Notes under the pieces: generated by a model | Seen by the model: the letters and a program-made list of their open reading frames with translations, nothing else | What the model was told of the DNA's origin: nothing | The model's database searches: none | Assembly (NCBI GenBank): GCA_023418995.1 | Contig: JAEZYP010000047.1 | Coordinates: 1-64,000, forward strand | Length of the DNA: 64,000 bases | Source of the DNA: Bacillota bacterium | Lineage (GTDB): Bacteria > Bacillota > Clostridia > Oscillospirales > Acutalibacteraceae | Direction: 5' to 3' | Part shown: positions 52,576 to 61,391 of the stretch, in pieces | Layout of the letters: each line of letters opens with the position of its first letter | Numbering within the stretch: the stretch's first letter is position 1 | Translations under genes and position numbers: made by a program

Positions 52576-53487
52576 ATGGGAAAATACATAGCCAAGCGGA
52601 TCCTAATGTCCATACCGGTGCTGCTCGGCGTTATTTTAATCATATTTATTATGCTCAACGTGATTCCGGGCGACCCTGTCACAATCATGATGAGTGAACA
52701 TATCAAGCCGGATGTAATCGAGAACCTCAGAAAAAGCATGAACCTTGACGACCCGGTTTACATCCGCTTTTTCCGGTATATCGGCAACGCGCTGCACGGC
52801 GATCTCGGGGTATCCTACAAAATGAGCCGCCCGGTCAACAGTCTCATTTTTGAAGCCTTCCCCACCACGCTTCTTCTGGCTGTGTGCGCGTCCGTCGTAT
52901 CCTGGGTTCTGGGCATTCCGGTCGGCGTAATTTCCGCTGTAAAGAAAAACTCTCTGGTTGACCGCTTCTCGATGGGCTTTGCCCTCTGCGGCGTCTCCAT
53001 GCCGGTTTTCTTTGTCGGCTTAATCCTCCAGTATCTGTTTCAGGGCATCCTGCCTGTCTCCGGCTTTACCAGCTGGAAGCATTTGATTCTGCCTTCCATC
53101 GTGCTCGGCTGGAATGCTGCGGGAAGAATCGCGCGGCTGACCCGTTCCAGCCTACTGGGTGTAATGAAAAGCGATTACATCAGAACAGCCCGCGCAAAAG
53201 GTCTTGTGGAGCAGCTTGTGGTATCGCGCCACGCGCTGAAAAACTCCCTGCTCCCCGTAATTACCGTTATGGCGATTCAGGTAGCCGAGCTTTTATCGGG
53301 CGCGGTAATCACCGAAACGATATTCGGTATCCCCGGCATCGGGCGCCTTTCGGTTACAGCGATTGAAAACCGTGATATGCCTCTTTTACAAGGTACGATC
53401 ATCTTTACAACCATCATCATCATTCTCGGAAATCTGGTCGCGGATATCCTGTACTCCGTAGTCGACCCCAGAATTCGCGTGCAGTAA
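52576..53487 (+). CDS. oligopeptide ABC transporter permease (DppB-like)
   Basis: Permease of 303 residues with six membrane helices. The N-terminus RILMSIPVLLGVILIIFIMLNVIPGD and the EAA-type loop (SDYIRTARAKGLVEQLVVSRHALKN) are typical of DppB/OppB. GGAGGAGG lies 7 bases before ATG. Confidence 0.93.
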   Translation: MGKYIAKRILMSIPVLLGVILIIFIMLNVIPGDPVTIMMSEHIKPDVIENLRKSMNLDDPVYIRFFRYIGNALHGDLGVSYKMSRPVNSLIFEAFPTTLLLAVCASVVSWVLGIPVGVISAVKKNSLVDRFSMGFALCGVSMPVFFVGLILQYLFQGILPVSGFTSWKHLILPSIVLGWNAAGRIARLTRSSLLGVMKSDYIRTARAKGLVEQLVVSRHALKNSLLPVITVMAIQVAELLSGAVITETIFGIPGIGRLSVTAIENRDMPLLQGTIIFTTIIIILGNLVADILYSVVDPRIRVQ

Positions 53488-53500
53488 GGGGGAAGCTTAA

Positions 53501-54418
53501 TTGAAAGAAATGGATAAAAATTTGAGTATGGCTCCTCTTCCAGATAAAGTTCCGGAAAGTACGGACTCCTATGAAAATGAGAGCATAAAGGCAAAGCTCT
53601 TTGATATGTGCAGGAGCAATAAGCTTGCCCTGATAAGCGCCGTGCTTATTCTGCTGTATATTCTGGTCTGTGCCTTTGCGAATTTTGTCGCCCCCTATGA
53701 CCCGACCAAAATCAATTTGCTGGAACGTCTGAAGGGGCCCTCCGCCGCACACTGGTTTGGAACGGATGATTGCGGACGCGACGTGTTGTCCCGCATCCTT
53801 TACGGAGGGCGCATCTCCCTGCAGGTCGGTCTGATTCCAACCTTTATCTCTATGGTAATCGGCACCGTTCTCGGTCTCATTTCCGGATTCTTCGGAAAAA
53901 AGACGGATTTTCTCATCATGCGGCTGGCGGACGTTGTTCTGGCGTTCCCTTCCCTGCTGCTCGCCATGGTAACGATGTACACGCTCGGCGCAAGCACGCT
54001 GAACCTCTTTATCGCGCTGAGCATCATCAGCTGGGCCGGGACCGCGCGCGTCGTACGCTCCCAGACGTTATCCTTAAAAGAAGAAGAATTCATTGAGGCG
54101 GCAAATTCCATGGGCGTAAAAAAGCGGATGATCCTGCTTCGACATATTCTTCCGAACTGCCTGCCCACTCTGATCGTTCTGTTTACCCTGAACATCCCCG
54201 GCTCCATCCTCTCTGAGGCGAGCCTGAGCTTTCTGGGTGTGGGCGCACAGCCGCCGGATTCCAGCTGGGGACTGATGATTGCACAGGGGCAGCAGTACTT
54301 TTTCCAAAGTCCGTGGCTGATTATCGCGCCCGGCGTGGCAATTCTGATCATCGTGCTGGCGTTCAATTTTCTGGGCGACGGTCTGCGCGACGCGATAGAC
54401 CCTTACAGCAATGAGTAA
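53501..54418 (+). CDS. oligopeptide ABC transporter permease (DppC-like)
   Basis: Permease of 305 residues. An N-terminal cytoplasmic tail is followed by six helices, with FGTDDCGRDVLSRILYGGRISLQVG and the EAA loop EEEFIEAANSMGVKKRMILLRHILPN. TTG start with GGGGGAAG about 5 bases upstream; ATG 53510 is the alternative. It overlaps the ATPase frame only at the extreme end. Confidence 0.93.
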   Translation: MKEMDKNLSMAPLPDKVPESTDSYENESIKAKLFDMCRSNKLALISAVLILLYILVCAFANFVAPYDPTKINLLERLKGPSAAHWFGTDDCGRDVLSRILYGGRISLQVGLIPTFISMVIGTVLGLISGFFGKKTDFLIMRLADVVLAFPSLLLAMVTMYTLGASTLNLFIALSIISWAGTARVVRSQTLSLKEEEFIEAANSMGVKKRMILLRHILPNCLPTLIVLFTLNIPGSILSEASLSFLGVGAQPPDSSWGLMIAQGQQYFFQSPWLIIAPGVAILIIVLAFNFLGDGLRDAIDPYSNE

Positions 54419-54431
54419 CGGGGGAAATAAA

Positions 54432-55439
54432 ATGGAACATCTGACAGAGGATAAAAACACACCTCTCTTAACAATAAGCGGAATTACCACCAGCTTTTTC
54501 ACCAGACGCGGCATCTTAAACGCGGTGGACAACGTAACGATTGAAGTCCCCAGGGAAAAAACCGTCGGCATCGTCGGGGAATCCGGCTGCGGAAAAAGCA
54601 TGACGGCCATGTCCGTTATGGGGTTGGTGCAAAGCCCCGGCAGGGTTGTTTCCGGCAGCATCGAATTCGACGGCCGCGACCTGCTGATGCTGCCGAAAAA
54701 AGAAATGCGAAAAATGATCGGCAACCAGATTACCATGATCTTTCAGGAGCCGATGACCTCGCTCAACCCGGTCATTACCGTCGGCAAGCAGGTAAAAGAA
54801 GCTATTTTAATTCATTCAAAAATCAGAGACGAGGAAGCAAAGAAAAAAGTAATTGAAATATTCCGTCAGGTCGGGATACCCGACGCGGAAAGCCGTTATA
54901 ATTCCTACCCGCACCAGCTTTCCGGCGGTCTGCGCCAGAGAGTCATGATCGGCATGGCAATGGTGTGCAGCCCCAATTTGCTGATTGCGGACGAACCTAC
55001 CACGGCGCTGGACGTTACCATTGAGGCGCAGATTTTGCAGCTGATGAAAAAGCTGCAGAAGGAAAGCAAAATGTCCATCCTGATGATTACACACAACCTC
55101 GGCGTGGTCGCCGAAATCTGCGACTATGTCTACGTGATGTATGCCGGCAAGGTAATGGAATACACCAACGTTTACGAGCTGTTCCGCAATACTCTGCATC
55201 CTTATACGGACGGTCTAATCCGTTCGATTCCGAAAATGGACGCGCCGGGCGACCGTCTTTACAGCATTCAGGGTATGGTGCCAAACCTGCTTGACCTTCC
55301 AAAAGGGTGCCGGTTCTGCACCCGCTGCGAAAAAGCCAGCGGCCGCTGCTTTAAAGAGGAGCCGGAACTGGTTGAGGCCGAAAAAGGCCATTATGTCAGA
55401 TGCTTTCTGTACGACAGCGGGGTGAAACGCCATGAATGA
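54432..55439 (+). CDS. oligopeptide ABC transporter ATPase (DppD-like)
   Basis: ATPase of 335 residues: Walker A VGESGCGKSMTAMSVM, signature LSGGLRQRVMIGMAM, Walker B LLIADEPTTALD and the C-terminal oligopeptide-specific CRFCTRCEKASGRC with Cys residues, which binds an iron-sulfur-like or zinc site in relatives. GGGGGAAATAAA precedes ATG 54432; a possible earlier ATG at 54411 overlaps the permease end. Confidence 0.93.
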   Translation: MEHLTEDKNTPLLTISGITTSFFTRRGILNAVDNVTIEVPREKTVGIVGESGCGKSMTAMSVMGLVQSPGRVVSGSIEFDGRDLLMLPKKEMRKMIGNQITMIFQEPMTSLNPVITVGKQVKEAILIHSKIRDEEAKKKVIEIFRQVGIPDAESRYNSYPHQLSGGLRQRVMIGMAMVCSPNLLIADEPTTALDVTIEAQILQLMKKLQKESKMSILMITHNLGVVAEICDYVYVMYAGKVMEYTNVYELFRNTLHPYTDGLIRSIPKMDAPGDRLYSIQGMVPNLLDLPKGCRFCTRCEKASGRCFKEEPELVEAEKGHYVRCFLYDSGVKRHE

Positions 55440-56421
55440 TAAAGTGCTGATAGAAGCAACAGACCTGGTAAAAAACTATGAGGTAGCAAATTTTTTCGGA
55501 AAGAAAACGCAGGGCGTCGTCCACGCTGTGTCGGACATATCCCTGCAAATTTTCGAGGGCGAAACCTTCAGCCTCGTCGGAGAATCGGGGTGCGGAAAAA
55601 GCACGCTCGGCAGGCTCCTGCTGAATTTGATTCCTCCCACCTCGGGCTCCGTCCTCTTTGAGGGAACTGACATCACGCAGCTCAAGTCGGGCGAGCTTCG
55701 CGAAATGCGGAAAAAAATGCAGATAATCTTTCAGGACCCCTACGCTTCCCTGAACCCGAGGATGAAGGTATTTGATATTATTGCCGAGCCCCTGATTACC
55801 CATAAGGTATTCCGGACAAAGCCCGAGCTAGAAGCAAGGGTGCGGGAGCTGATGGATACCGTCGGAATCCGCCCGGAGGCATCGGGGCGCTATCCGCACC
55901 AGTTCAGCGGCGGTCAGCGTCAGCGTATCGGTATCGCCCGTGCCATCGCCCTGAACCCCAAATTCATCGTCTGCGACGAGCCGGTTTCCGCTCTGGATGT
56001 TTCTATTCAGTCTCAGATTCTGAACCTGCTGCGTGACCTGCAGCAACAGAAGGGCCTGACCTACCTCTTTATTTCACACGACCTCGGCGTCGTCCGGTAC
56101 ATCTCCAGCCGCGTCTGCGTGATGTTTCTAGGAAAGGTGTGCGAAATCGGCACCTCCGAAGAAATATACGGAAATCCGCTGCATCCCTATACCAAGTTTT
56201 TGATCGATGCCGTACCCCAGCTGGAGCCTGAGCTGCGAAACAAAGAAAAAACGCTTCTCACCGGAGAAATTCCCAGCCCGGTAAACCCGCCTGCCGGCTG
56301 CCGCTTCCATACCAGATGCCCATTTGCCTGCAAGCAGTGTGCACAAAGCGAACCGGAACTGAAAAAAATTGACGGCAGACTGGTCGCCTGTCATTATCCG
56401 GGCAAATTTACCAGGCAATAA
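55432..56421 (+). CDS. oligopeptide ABC transporter ATPase (DppF-like)
   Basis: ATPase of 329 residues: VGESGCGKSTLGRLLL, FSGGQRQRIGIARAI, FIVCDEPVSALDVS and the C-terminal CRFHTRCPFACKQC cysteine cluster. It overlaps the DppD-like gene by 8 bases. Together with the preceding four genes this completes a five-component importer. Confidence 0.93.
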   Translation: MNDKVLIEATDLVKNYEVANFFGKKTQGVVHAVSDISLQIFEGETFSLVGESGCGKSTLGRLLLNLIPPTSGSVLFEGTDITQLKSGELREMRKKMQIIFQDPYASLNPRMKVFDIIAEPLITHKVFRTKPELEARVRELMDTVGIRPEASGRYPHQFSGGQRQRIGIARAIALNPKFIVCDEPVSALDVSIQSQILNLLRDLQQQKGLTYLFISHDLGVVRYISSRVCVMFLGKVCEIGTSEEIYGNPLHPYTKFLIDAVPQLEPELRNKEKTLLTGEIPSPVNPPAGCRFHTRCPFACKQCAQSEPELKKIDGRLVACHYPGKFTRQ

Positions 56422-56437
56422 ACGGATTGCGACAAAA

Positions 56438-56468
56438 GGGGAACCGCTGTGAAAAATGGCGGTTCCCC
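56438..56468. terminator. hairpin at the end of the ABC operon
   Basis: Perfect 10-bp stem GGGGAACCGC / GCGGTTCCCC over an 11-base loop. The U-tract is poor on the plus strand (TGCTC), while the A-run before it gives a good T-run on the minus strand. Confidence 0.6.
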
Positions 56469-56566
56469 TGCTCAATTGGCAATATATTTTATTTGCTTTA
56501 TTGCTTGTTTTTGCTTGTCCAATATGATAGTATAATTAGAAAATTGGTTATTGAGGAGAGACGAAC

Positions 56567-58078
56567 ATGGCGTTTTATTTTGAAGAACCGTCGCATACGT
56601 TTGGAGAGTATTTACTGGTGCCCGGATATTCCTCCGCACAGTGTATTCCCGCGAATGTGAGCTTGAGAACTCCGGTTGTCAAGTTTAAAAAGGGAGAACA
56701 ATCAGAAATCATGATGAACATTCCGCTGGTTTCTGCAATCATGCAGTCCGTATCGGATGATAAAATGGCGATCGCACTGGCAAAAGAAGGCGGAATTTCT
56801 TTTATTTACGGCTCACAGTCCATTGAAAGCGAGGCCGCAATGGTCGCTCGTGTAAAGAGCTATAAGGCGGGCTTTGTAACAAGCGATTCCAATATTTCCC
56901 CCGAGAAAACGCTGGCGGATATTTTGGCGTTGAAAGAAAGAACCGGTCATTCCACCGTGGCGGTAACCAGTGACGGGACCGCAAACGGCAAACTGCTTGG
57001 AATTGTGACCAGCAGGGATTACCGCGTCAGCAGAATGTCTTCCGATACCAAAGTATCCGAATTTATGACAAAATTTGAGGACTTGATCTGTGCGGACGAA
57101 ACAACTACCCTCAAGGAAGCGAACGATATCATCTGGGAGCATAAGCTCAATTCTCTGCCAATGATCGACAAGGAGCAGAGGCTGAAATATATGGTATTCC
57201 GCAAGGATTACGCTTCTCACAAGGAAAACGCCAGCGAACTGCTCGACAGCTCCAAGAGATACATCGTCGGCGCGGGCATCAACACAAGGGATTACGCCGA
57301 GCGCGTGCCGGCATTACTGGAGGCGGGAGCCGATGTACTCTGCATCGATTCCTCCGAAGGCTTCTCTGAGTGGCAGAAGGTAACTTTGGAATATGTCCAC
57401 GGCAAATACGGCGATAAGGTGAAGGTAGGAGCCGGAAATGTCGTTGACAAAGAAGGCTTCCTGTTTCTAGCAAAGGCCGGAGCGGACTTCGTGAAGGTAG
57501 GCATCGGCGGCGGTTCCATCTGCATTACCCGGGAACAAAAGGGTATCGGCCGCGGGCAAGCCACCGCGCTGATTGAAGTAACAAAGGCGCGCGACGAGTA
57601 TTTTGAGGAAACGGGCGTCTATATCCCGGTTTGCTCCGACGGCGGTATTGTTTATGATTACCATTTGACCCTTGCCCTTGCGATGGGCGCGGACTTCATC
57701 ATGCTGGGCCGGTATTTCTCCCGCTTCGACGAAAGTCCGACCAACAAGGTCAACGTGAACGGAAGCTACATGAAAGAGTACTGGGGCGAGGGTTCTAACC
57801 GCGCGCGCAACTGGCAGCGCTATGACCTGGGCGGCGAAGGAAAGCTCTCATTTGAGGAGGGCGTTGACTCCTATGTCCCCTACGCCGGCAGCCTGAAGGA
57901 CAACGTGACTCTCTCCTTAAGCAAGGTTCGCTCCACCATGTGCAACTGCGGCGTTCTCTCCATCCCGGAGCTTCAGAGCAGAGCGAAGATTACGCTTGTC
58001 TCCTCAACCAGCCTCGTTGAAGGCGGCTACCATGACGTTGTTCTGAAGGAAAAGAACCTGACCAACTATCCGAAATAA
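56567..58078 (+). CDS. guaB: IMP dehydrogenase, Tritrichomonas-type
   Basis: Enzyme of 503 residues that turns IMP into XMP, first committed step of GMP synthesis. A CBS pair sits within the barrel (about residues 100-220). The catalytic loop GGSICITREQKGIGRG places Cys at residue 319 and the flap NWQRYDLGG places Arg418-Tyr419. These match the sequence style and exact numbering of the Tritrichomonas foetus enzyme, rather than the usual bacterial GPGSICTTR form. GAGGAGAG lies upstream of ATG 56567. Confidence 0.95.
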   Translation: MAFYFEEPSHTFGEYLLVPGYSSAQCIPANVSLRTPVVKFKKGEQSEIMMNIPLVSAIMQSVSDDKMAIALAKEGGISFIYGSQSIESEAAMVARVKSYKAGFVTSDSNISPEKTLADILALKERTGHSTVAVTSDGTANGKLLGIVTSRDYRVSRMSSDTKVSEFMTKFEDLICADETTTLKEANDIIWEHKLNSLPMIDKEQRLKYMVFRKDYASHKENASELLDSSKRYIVGAGINTRDYAERVPALLEAGADVLCIDSSEGFSEWQKVTLEYVHGKYGDKVKVGAGNVVDKEGFLFLAKAGADFVKVGIGGGSICITREQKGIGRGQATALIEVTKARDEYFEETGVYIPVCSDGGIVYDYHLTLALAMGADFIMLGRYFSRFDESPTNKVNVNGSYMKEYWGEGSNRARNWQRYDLGGEGKLSFEEGVDSYVPYAGSLKDNVTLSLSKVRSTMCNCGVLSIPELQSRAKITLVSSTSLVEGGYHDVVLKEKNLTNYPK

Positions 58079-58103
58079 TAATCGTATCGTCGATTCCTTG
58101 AAG

Positions 58104-58255
58104 GGGCTGTTGCCAAATAGCGTTTGCCTAAAATATTACACAGAAAATGCACCTTGAGCGGACTTATATAAACCGCTTAAAGGTGCATATTTATGTTATT
58201 AAAGCTATTGTACTTTGCAAATTGCTATAAAAAATTTATTTTTGCAACAGTTCCT
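58104..58255. mobile_element. MITE-like palindromic element, copy 1
   Basis: The left end AGGGGCTGTTGCCAAAT mirrors the right end ATTTTTGCAACAGTTCC (inverted repeats with few mismatches). Inside, ATGCACCTT (58147-58155) pairs with AAGGTGCAT (58180-58188). There is no transposase. It is related to the element at 63361-63515. Confidence 0.55.
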
Positions 58256-58441
58256 TTATTTCCACAGCGATGATTCGAGCGGTGCAATTCCCACCCGCGT
58301 TCCGCGAGTGCTTCCACTTATATTGAAGGTATGTAAGGCTGAATGGGTTCCCTCTCCTTGCGCCGGATTAGCCTGCGGACATACACACCAACGCAAAAAA
58401 GCCGGCCTTTTGGCCGGACTTTTTGTGTTGGTGGAGATGAC
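58104..58441. repeat. 340-bp direct repeat, copy 1 (distal ssrA-flank copy)
   Basis: Same order and orientation as 63361-63704: MITE-like element, then a block with CCGCGTTCCGCGAGTGCTTC, then CCAACGCAAAAAAGC and an ssrA-type terminator, and finally GTTGGTGGAGATGAC, which are the last bases of tmRNA in antisense. Copies differ at roughly one base in five outside the end block, which is nearly identical. Similarity stops at 58441. Confidence 0.75.
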
Positions 58442-58558
58442 CGCGCTAAAACTGAACACGCTTATATCACCAATGGAATGTTAGTGTTGTTTTCGAGCTA
58501 TGCGAAATTTGGATAAACAATCACTCATTGACTCTGCACAGGGCGTTCGTTATTTTTA
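58442..58558. other. short spacer after repeat copy 1
   Basis: No gene recognised between the repeat and the first glycosyltransferase stop. Contains no clear terminator for the plus-strand guaB transcript. Confidence 0.35.
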
Positions 58559-59650
58559 TTAAAGTTTTTCTTGAATTAATTGTAAGTTTTTTATTAGTCT
58601 GGGGTTATCGGGACTACAGACAAGCGCCGCTTTCGCATGTTCTTCCGAACGTTCATACATACCCAATTGATAGCTGGCAATCGCGCACAAATCATCCGGA
58701 GTAGAATCCCACGCATAGCCCATATTGACATAAATCGAAGATTTCTGCTGAATACGCAATGCTGCCTCCGTCATATAGAATACTAAAGGCCAATCCCCTT
58801 GCTGGTAAGCCGTTATTGCGCACTCAACATAAGGTTCCCTCATAGACGGCACTTCAGCAATCGCACGGTAATACCAGCCGTACGCCTCTGTTTTTTTTGA
58901 AAGCTTATCATAGGATTTGGCGATCCATCGCATGGAAGCACAGCGTTCTTCTTTCCAGGTGGCTGTAGGAAGATTCAAGTGCTTTTTTAAGGTGTATATA
59001 CATTCGTGCCACATACCCTTATACATGTATTCCCGACCAAGATAATAAACCATGCGGTCATCAAGAGGAGATTCTTTTACGGCAAGTTCCAGAAGCGGAA
59101 GGTAAGACCCCCTAGGCTTGTTTGGATCAGGATAGTGATCGAGTACCATACCGTTAATAAATACGGTTTTTTCAGGCCCGTTCCCACAATATTTCAGGCA
59201 CTCATGAATCGGGTAAGCCCATCGGTAACTGTTTCTCGCATGTGCTTTGAAATAGTTGAATTGAATATCGGGGCTGCCATCCTCTTTATGGCTCCAGTTA
59301 TAAAAGTACTTGCCCATACACGTATCTGGCTGCCATGCATTTTCCAAACATTCCCTCCAACCCGGCGACAATATCTCATCAAGATCCGTACACAGACAGA
59401 TATCGGTGTCTTGTGGCACATGGTCAAGTGAAATATTTCTTGCAATATCGAATCTCCACGGCTCAATCTCTTCTGTATAAACGATGGCACCGCGATGTTT
59501 AAGTTTTTCTACCGTTTGATCTGAAGAACCGGTATCTGTGACAATAACCAAGTCGGCCTCCTTCATGGAGTCCATCCAGCGGTCAACGAACTGTTCTTCA
59601 TTCTTACAGATCGCGTACACACAAACCTTATATTTCATAACTGTCATCAT
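58559..59650 (-). CDS. glycosyltransferase with C-terminal helical extension, copy A
   Basis: Protein of 363 residues. GT-A fold in the first ~220: YKVCVYAICKNEEQFVDRWM, IVTDTGSSDQTVEKL and the DxD-type metal motif TDLDEI at 88-93. The last ~140 residues are helical and TPR-like (REYMYKGMWHECIYTLKK, AIASYQLGMYERSEEHAKAA). It is a paralogue of the next gene (overlap 4 bases). With the collagen-like neighbour, a role in glycosylating surface proteins is inferred. First ATG has AAAGGA directly before it. Confidence 0.88.
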   Translation of the reverse strand: MMTVMKYKVCVYAICKNEEQFVDRWMDSMKEADLVIVTDTGSSDQTVEKLKHRGAIVYTEEIEPWRFDIARNISLDHVPQDTDICLCTDLDEILSPGWRECLENAWQPDTCMGKYFYNWSHKEDGSPDIQFNYFKAHARNSYRWAYPIHECLKYCGNGPEKTVFINGMVLDHYPDPNKPRGSYLPLLELAVKESPLDDRMVYYLGREYMYKGMWHECIYTLKKHLNLPTATWKEERCASMRWIAKSYDKLSKKTEAYGWYYRAIAEVPSMREPYVECAITAYQQGDWPLVFYMTEAALRIQQKSSIYVNMGYAWDSTPDDLCAIASYQLGMYERSEEHAKAALVCSPDNPRLIKNLQLIQEKL

Positions 59651-60774
59651 TCCTTTTCTGAACCGCTATTCGGCACTTTAAGCTGAATGAGTTCCAAATT
59701 CTGTTTTAGGCGTGTATCATCCGGCTGCATACTGCAGGCCTGCAGGGCGTAGGTTAGTGACTGCTGATACAGCCCCAGACGATAGCAGCAAATTGCGCCA
59801 TAGTCGTAAAGCGCGTAATCCCATGCGGCGGGTTCCAACAGATAACTGCCGGATTTCTGTATGATTTTCAGCCCCTCGGTGACCATAAGGTATACGAGCG
59901 GCCAATCGCTTTCCAGATATCCCAGATGCGCAAGTTGTAAATAAGGTTCGCGGATTGTTGGACATTCCGCTACCGCACGGTAAAGCCAGCATTTTGTATT
60001 GATATAATCTCCTTTATCCAAATAGCAACTTGCAATAAACCGCATTGCCGCACACCGCTCTTCTGGCCAAAGGGCGGACGGCATCTTTAGGTAATTGGTC
60101 AACGTTTCGATGCATTGATCGAAACGGCGGTAATACATATACTCGCGGCCAAGCCAAAATGCTACTCGATCGTCGTCCGGGTTCTCTTTTGCTGAAAGCT
60201 CGAGCAACGGCAGATATTGACTTCTGGGCTTCGAAGTGTCTGGAAAATGGTTCAGTACAAGGCCATCAACCCATACAGTTTGGTCTGGATCTTCTCCCTT
60301 ATATTCGAGGATTTCGTGCACAGGGTGTACCCATTGAAATCCGTGGCGACGGTGTATCTTCTCCATAGAGAACTGCTTTCCATAGGTACCGTCACTATTC
60401 CGACTCCATGTAAAAAGATATCTGGCCCTGGTGTAAAAGGGCTGCCAGGCATCTTCCAACCTTTTACGCCATCCCGGTTCGAAAATTTCATCAAGGTCAT
60501 TTGATACACAAATATCCACATCTTCGGGAATATGGTCCATCGCTTTATTTCTAGCAACGTCAAACCGCCACGGCTTAACTTCCTCTTGATAAACGACCGC
60601 CCCACGTGATTTCAGTTTTTCCACCGTTTTGTCCGAAGAGCCGGTATCCGTGACTACGACGATATCTGCTTCGCTAACCGCATCCATCCAGCGATCTACA
60701 AAAGTTTCTTCATTTTTACAAATCGCATACACACAGATTTTATATTTATTCAAAATATCACCTGCTTTATTCAA
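59647..60774 (-). CDS. glycosyltransferase with C-terminal helical extension, copy B
   Basis: Protein of 375 residues, paralogue of copy A at about half of positions. KYKICVYAICKNEETFVDRWM, VTDTGSSDKTVEKLK and SNDLDEIFEP (DLDE at 93-96) define the GT-A domain; the C-terminal part again looks TPR-like. The start MNKAGDILNKYK has GCAGGTG upstream. A tandem pair with 4-base overlap suggests duplication and cotranslation; together they could add two sugars of one glycan, an inference from arrangement. Confidence 0.88.
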   Translation of the reverse strand: MNKAGDILNKYKICVYAICKNEETFVDRWMDAVSEADIVVVTDTGSSDKTVEKLKSRGAVVYQEEVKPWRFDVARNKAMDHIPEDVDICVSNDLDEIFEPGWRKRLEDAWQPFYTRARYLFTWSRNSDGTYGKQFSMEKIHRRHGFQWVHPVHEILEYKGEDPDQTVWVDGLVLNHFPDTSKPRSQYLPLLELSAKENPDDDRVAFWLGREYMYYRRFDQCIETLTNYLKMPSALWPEERCAAMRFIASCYLDKGDYINTKCWLYRAVAECPTIREPYLQLAHLGYLESDWPLVYLMVTEGLKIIQKSGSYLLEPAAWDYALYDYGAICCYRLGLYQQSLTYALQACSMQPDDTRLKQNLELIQLKVPNSGSEKE

Positions 60775-60785
60775 AATAATTCACC

Positions 60786-60813
60786 GGTTGCTGCCGGCTC
60801 CCCGGCAGCAACC
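60786..60813 (-). terminator. hairpin after a vestigial gene
   Basis: 12-bp stem GGTTGCTGCCGG / CCGGCAGCAACC, loop CTCC. On the minus strand it follows a TAG at 60834-60836 and precedes AATTATTTTG, so it looks like the terminator of a lost gene. Confidence 0.6.
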
Positions 60814-60833
60814 GATTTTGAGACTAAAGAACT

Positions 60834-60957
60834 CTATACGATGGTTACACCCGTACTGGCATAACCGTCAGCTGTGCTGATAATTTGTGTGGTTACCGGT
60901 ATGCTGAGACCTATCACGGTTCCGCTGGACACCGTACCTATTGCAAGAATCCCGGGC
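60834..60957 (-). pseudogene. 3' vestige of a surface-protein-like gene
   Basis: Minus strand reads ILAIGTVSSGTVIGLSIPVT...QIISTADGYASTGVTIV and stops at TAG; a stop TAA lies four codons before its first residues. The composition (Thr/Ser/Ile/Val-rich, no charges) is like the tail of an exported or spore-surface protein. No start, no SD, so it is a remnant. Confidence 0.5.
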
Positions 60958-61391
60958 AAAAATTAGATAATGCGAATAACAATTCCAAAAAACAATAAGT
61001 GTAAACCTGCCAATCAAAACGGTGATAGATTTTCATTTCTAAATTAGTTAGATTTTTGCTGTTATGAAAGTTGCTGTCATCAAGGGGCATAAAGGTTCAG
61101 CCATTTCATTATCAGAATATCTTATTCCCATTTTATGTTGCGTGCAGTTTTAGTTGCATAAAACCTATAGGGATATAATTATTTTGACATTATTTCGATG
61201 TACCTGTGTCTCTCGTAGATCCGGTCGGACCTGCTGGGGTCAAGGCAGGACTAAAAAACACAGGAAGACCAAACCAGTTCCTAATGAAAAATTTGCTCCC
61301 TCCTAAGCAGCAAGTGTTTATTGTTTTACTTGTCTACCTAGAAAGGAGCATATCAGATTTTAATCATCTAGTGCGACGGCCTCATATTATA
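60958..61391. other. AT-rich region with a collagen-like vestige
   Basis: No complete gene. On the minus strand around 61195-61300 a frame reads FFSPALTPAGPTGSTRDTG and stops, with PAGPTG as in the G-X-Y repeat of the neighbouring gene. AGGAGGGAG lies upstream of this frame, but no start codon follows at a proper distance. It looks like decayed copies of the collagen-like locus. Confidence 0.45.

Noticed and set aside
58215..58484. Small frames inside repeat copy 1
   Set aside because: The repeat is diverged between copies with frame-breaking indels, so no shared frame is maintained.
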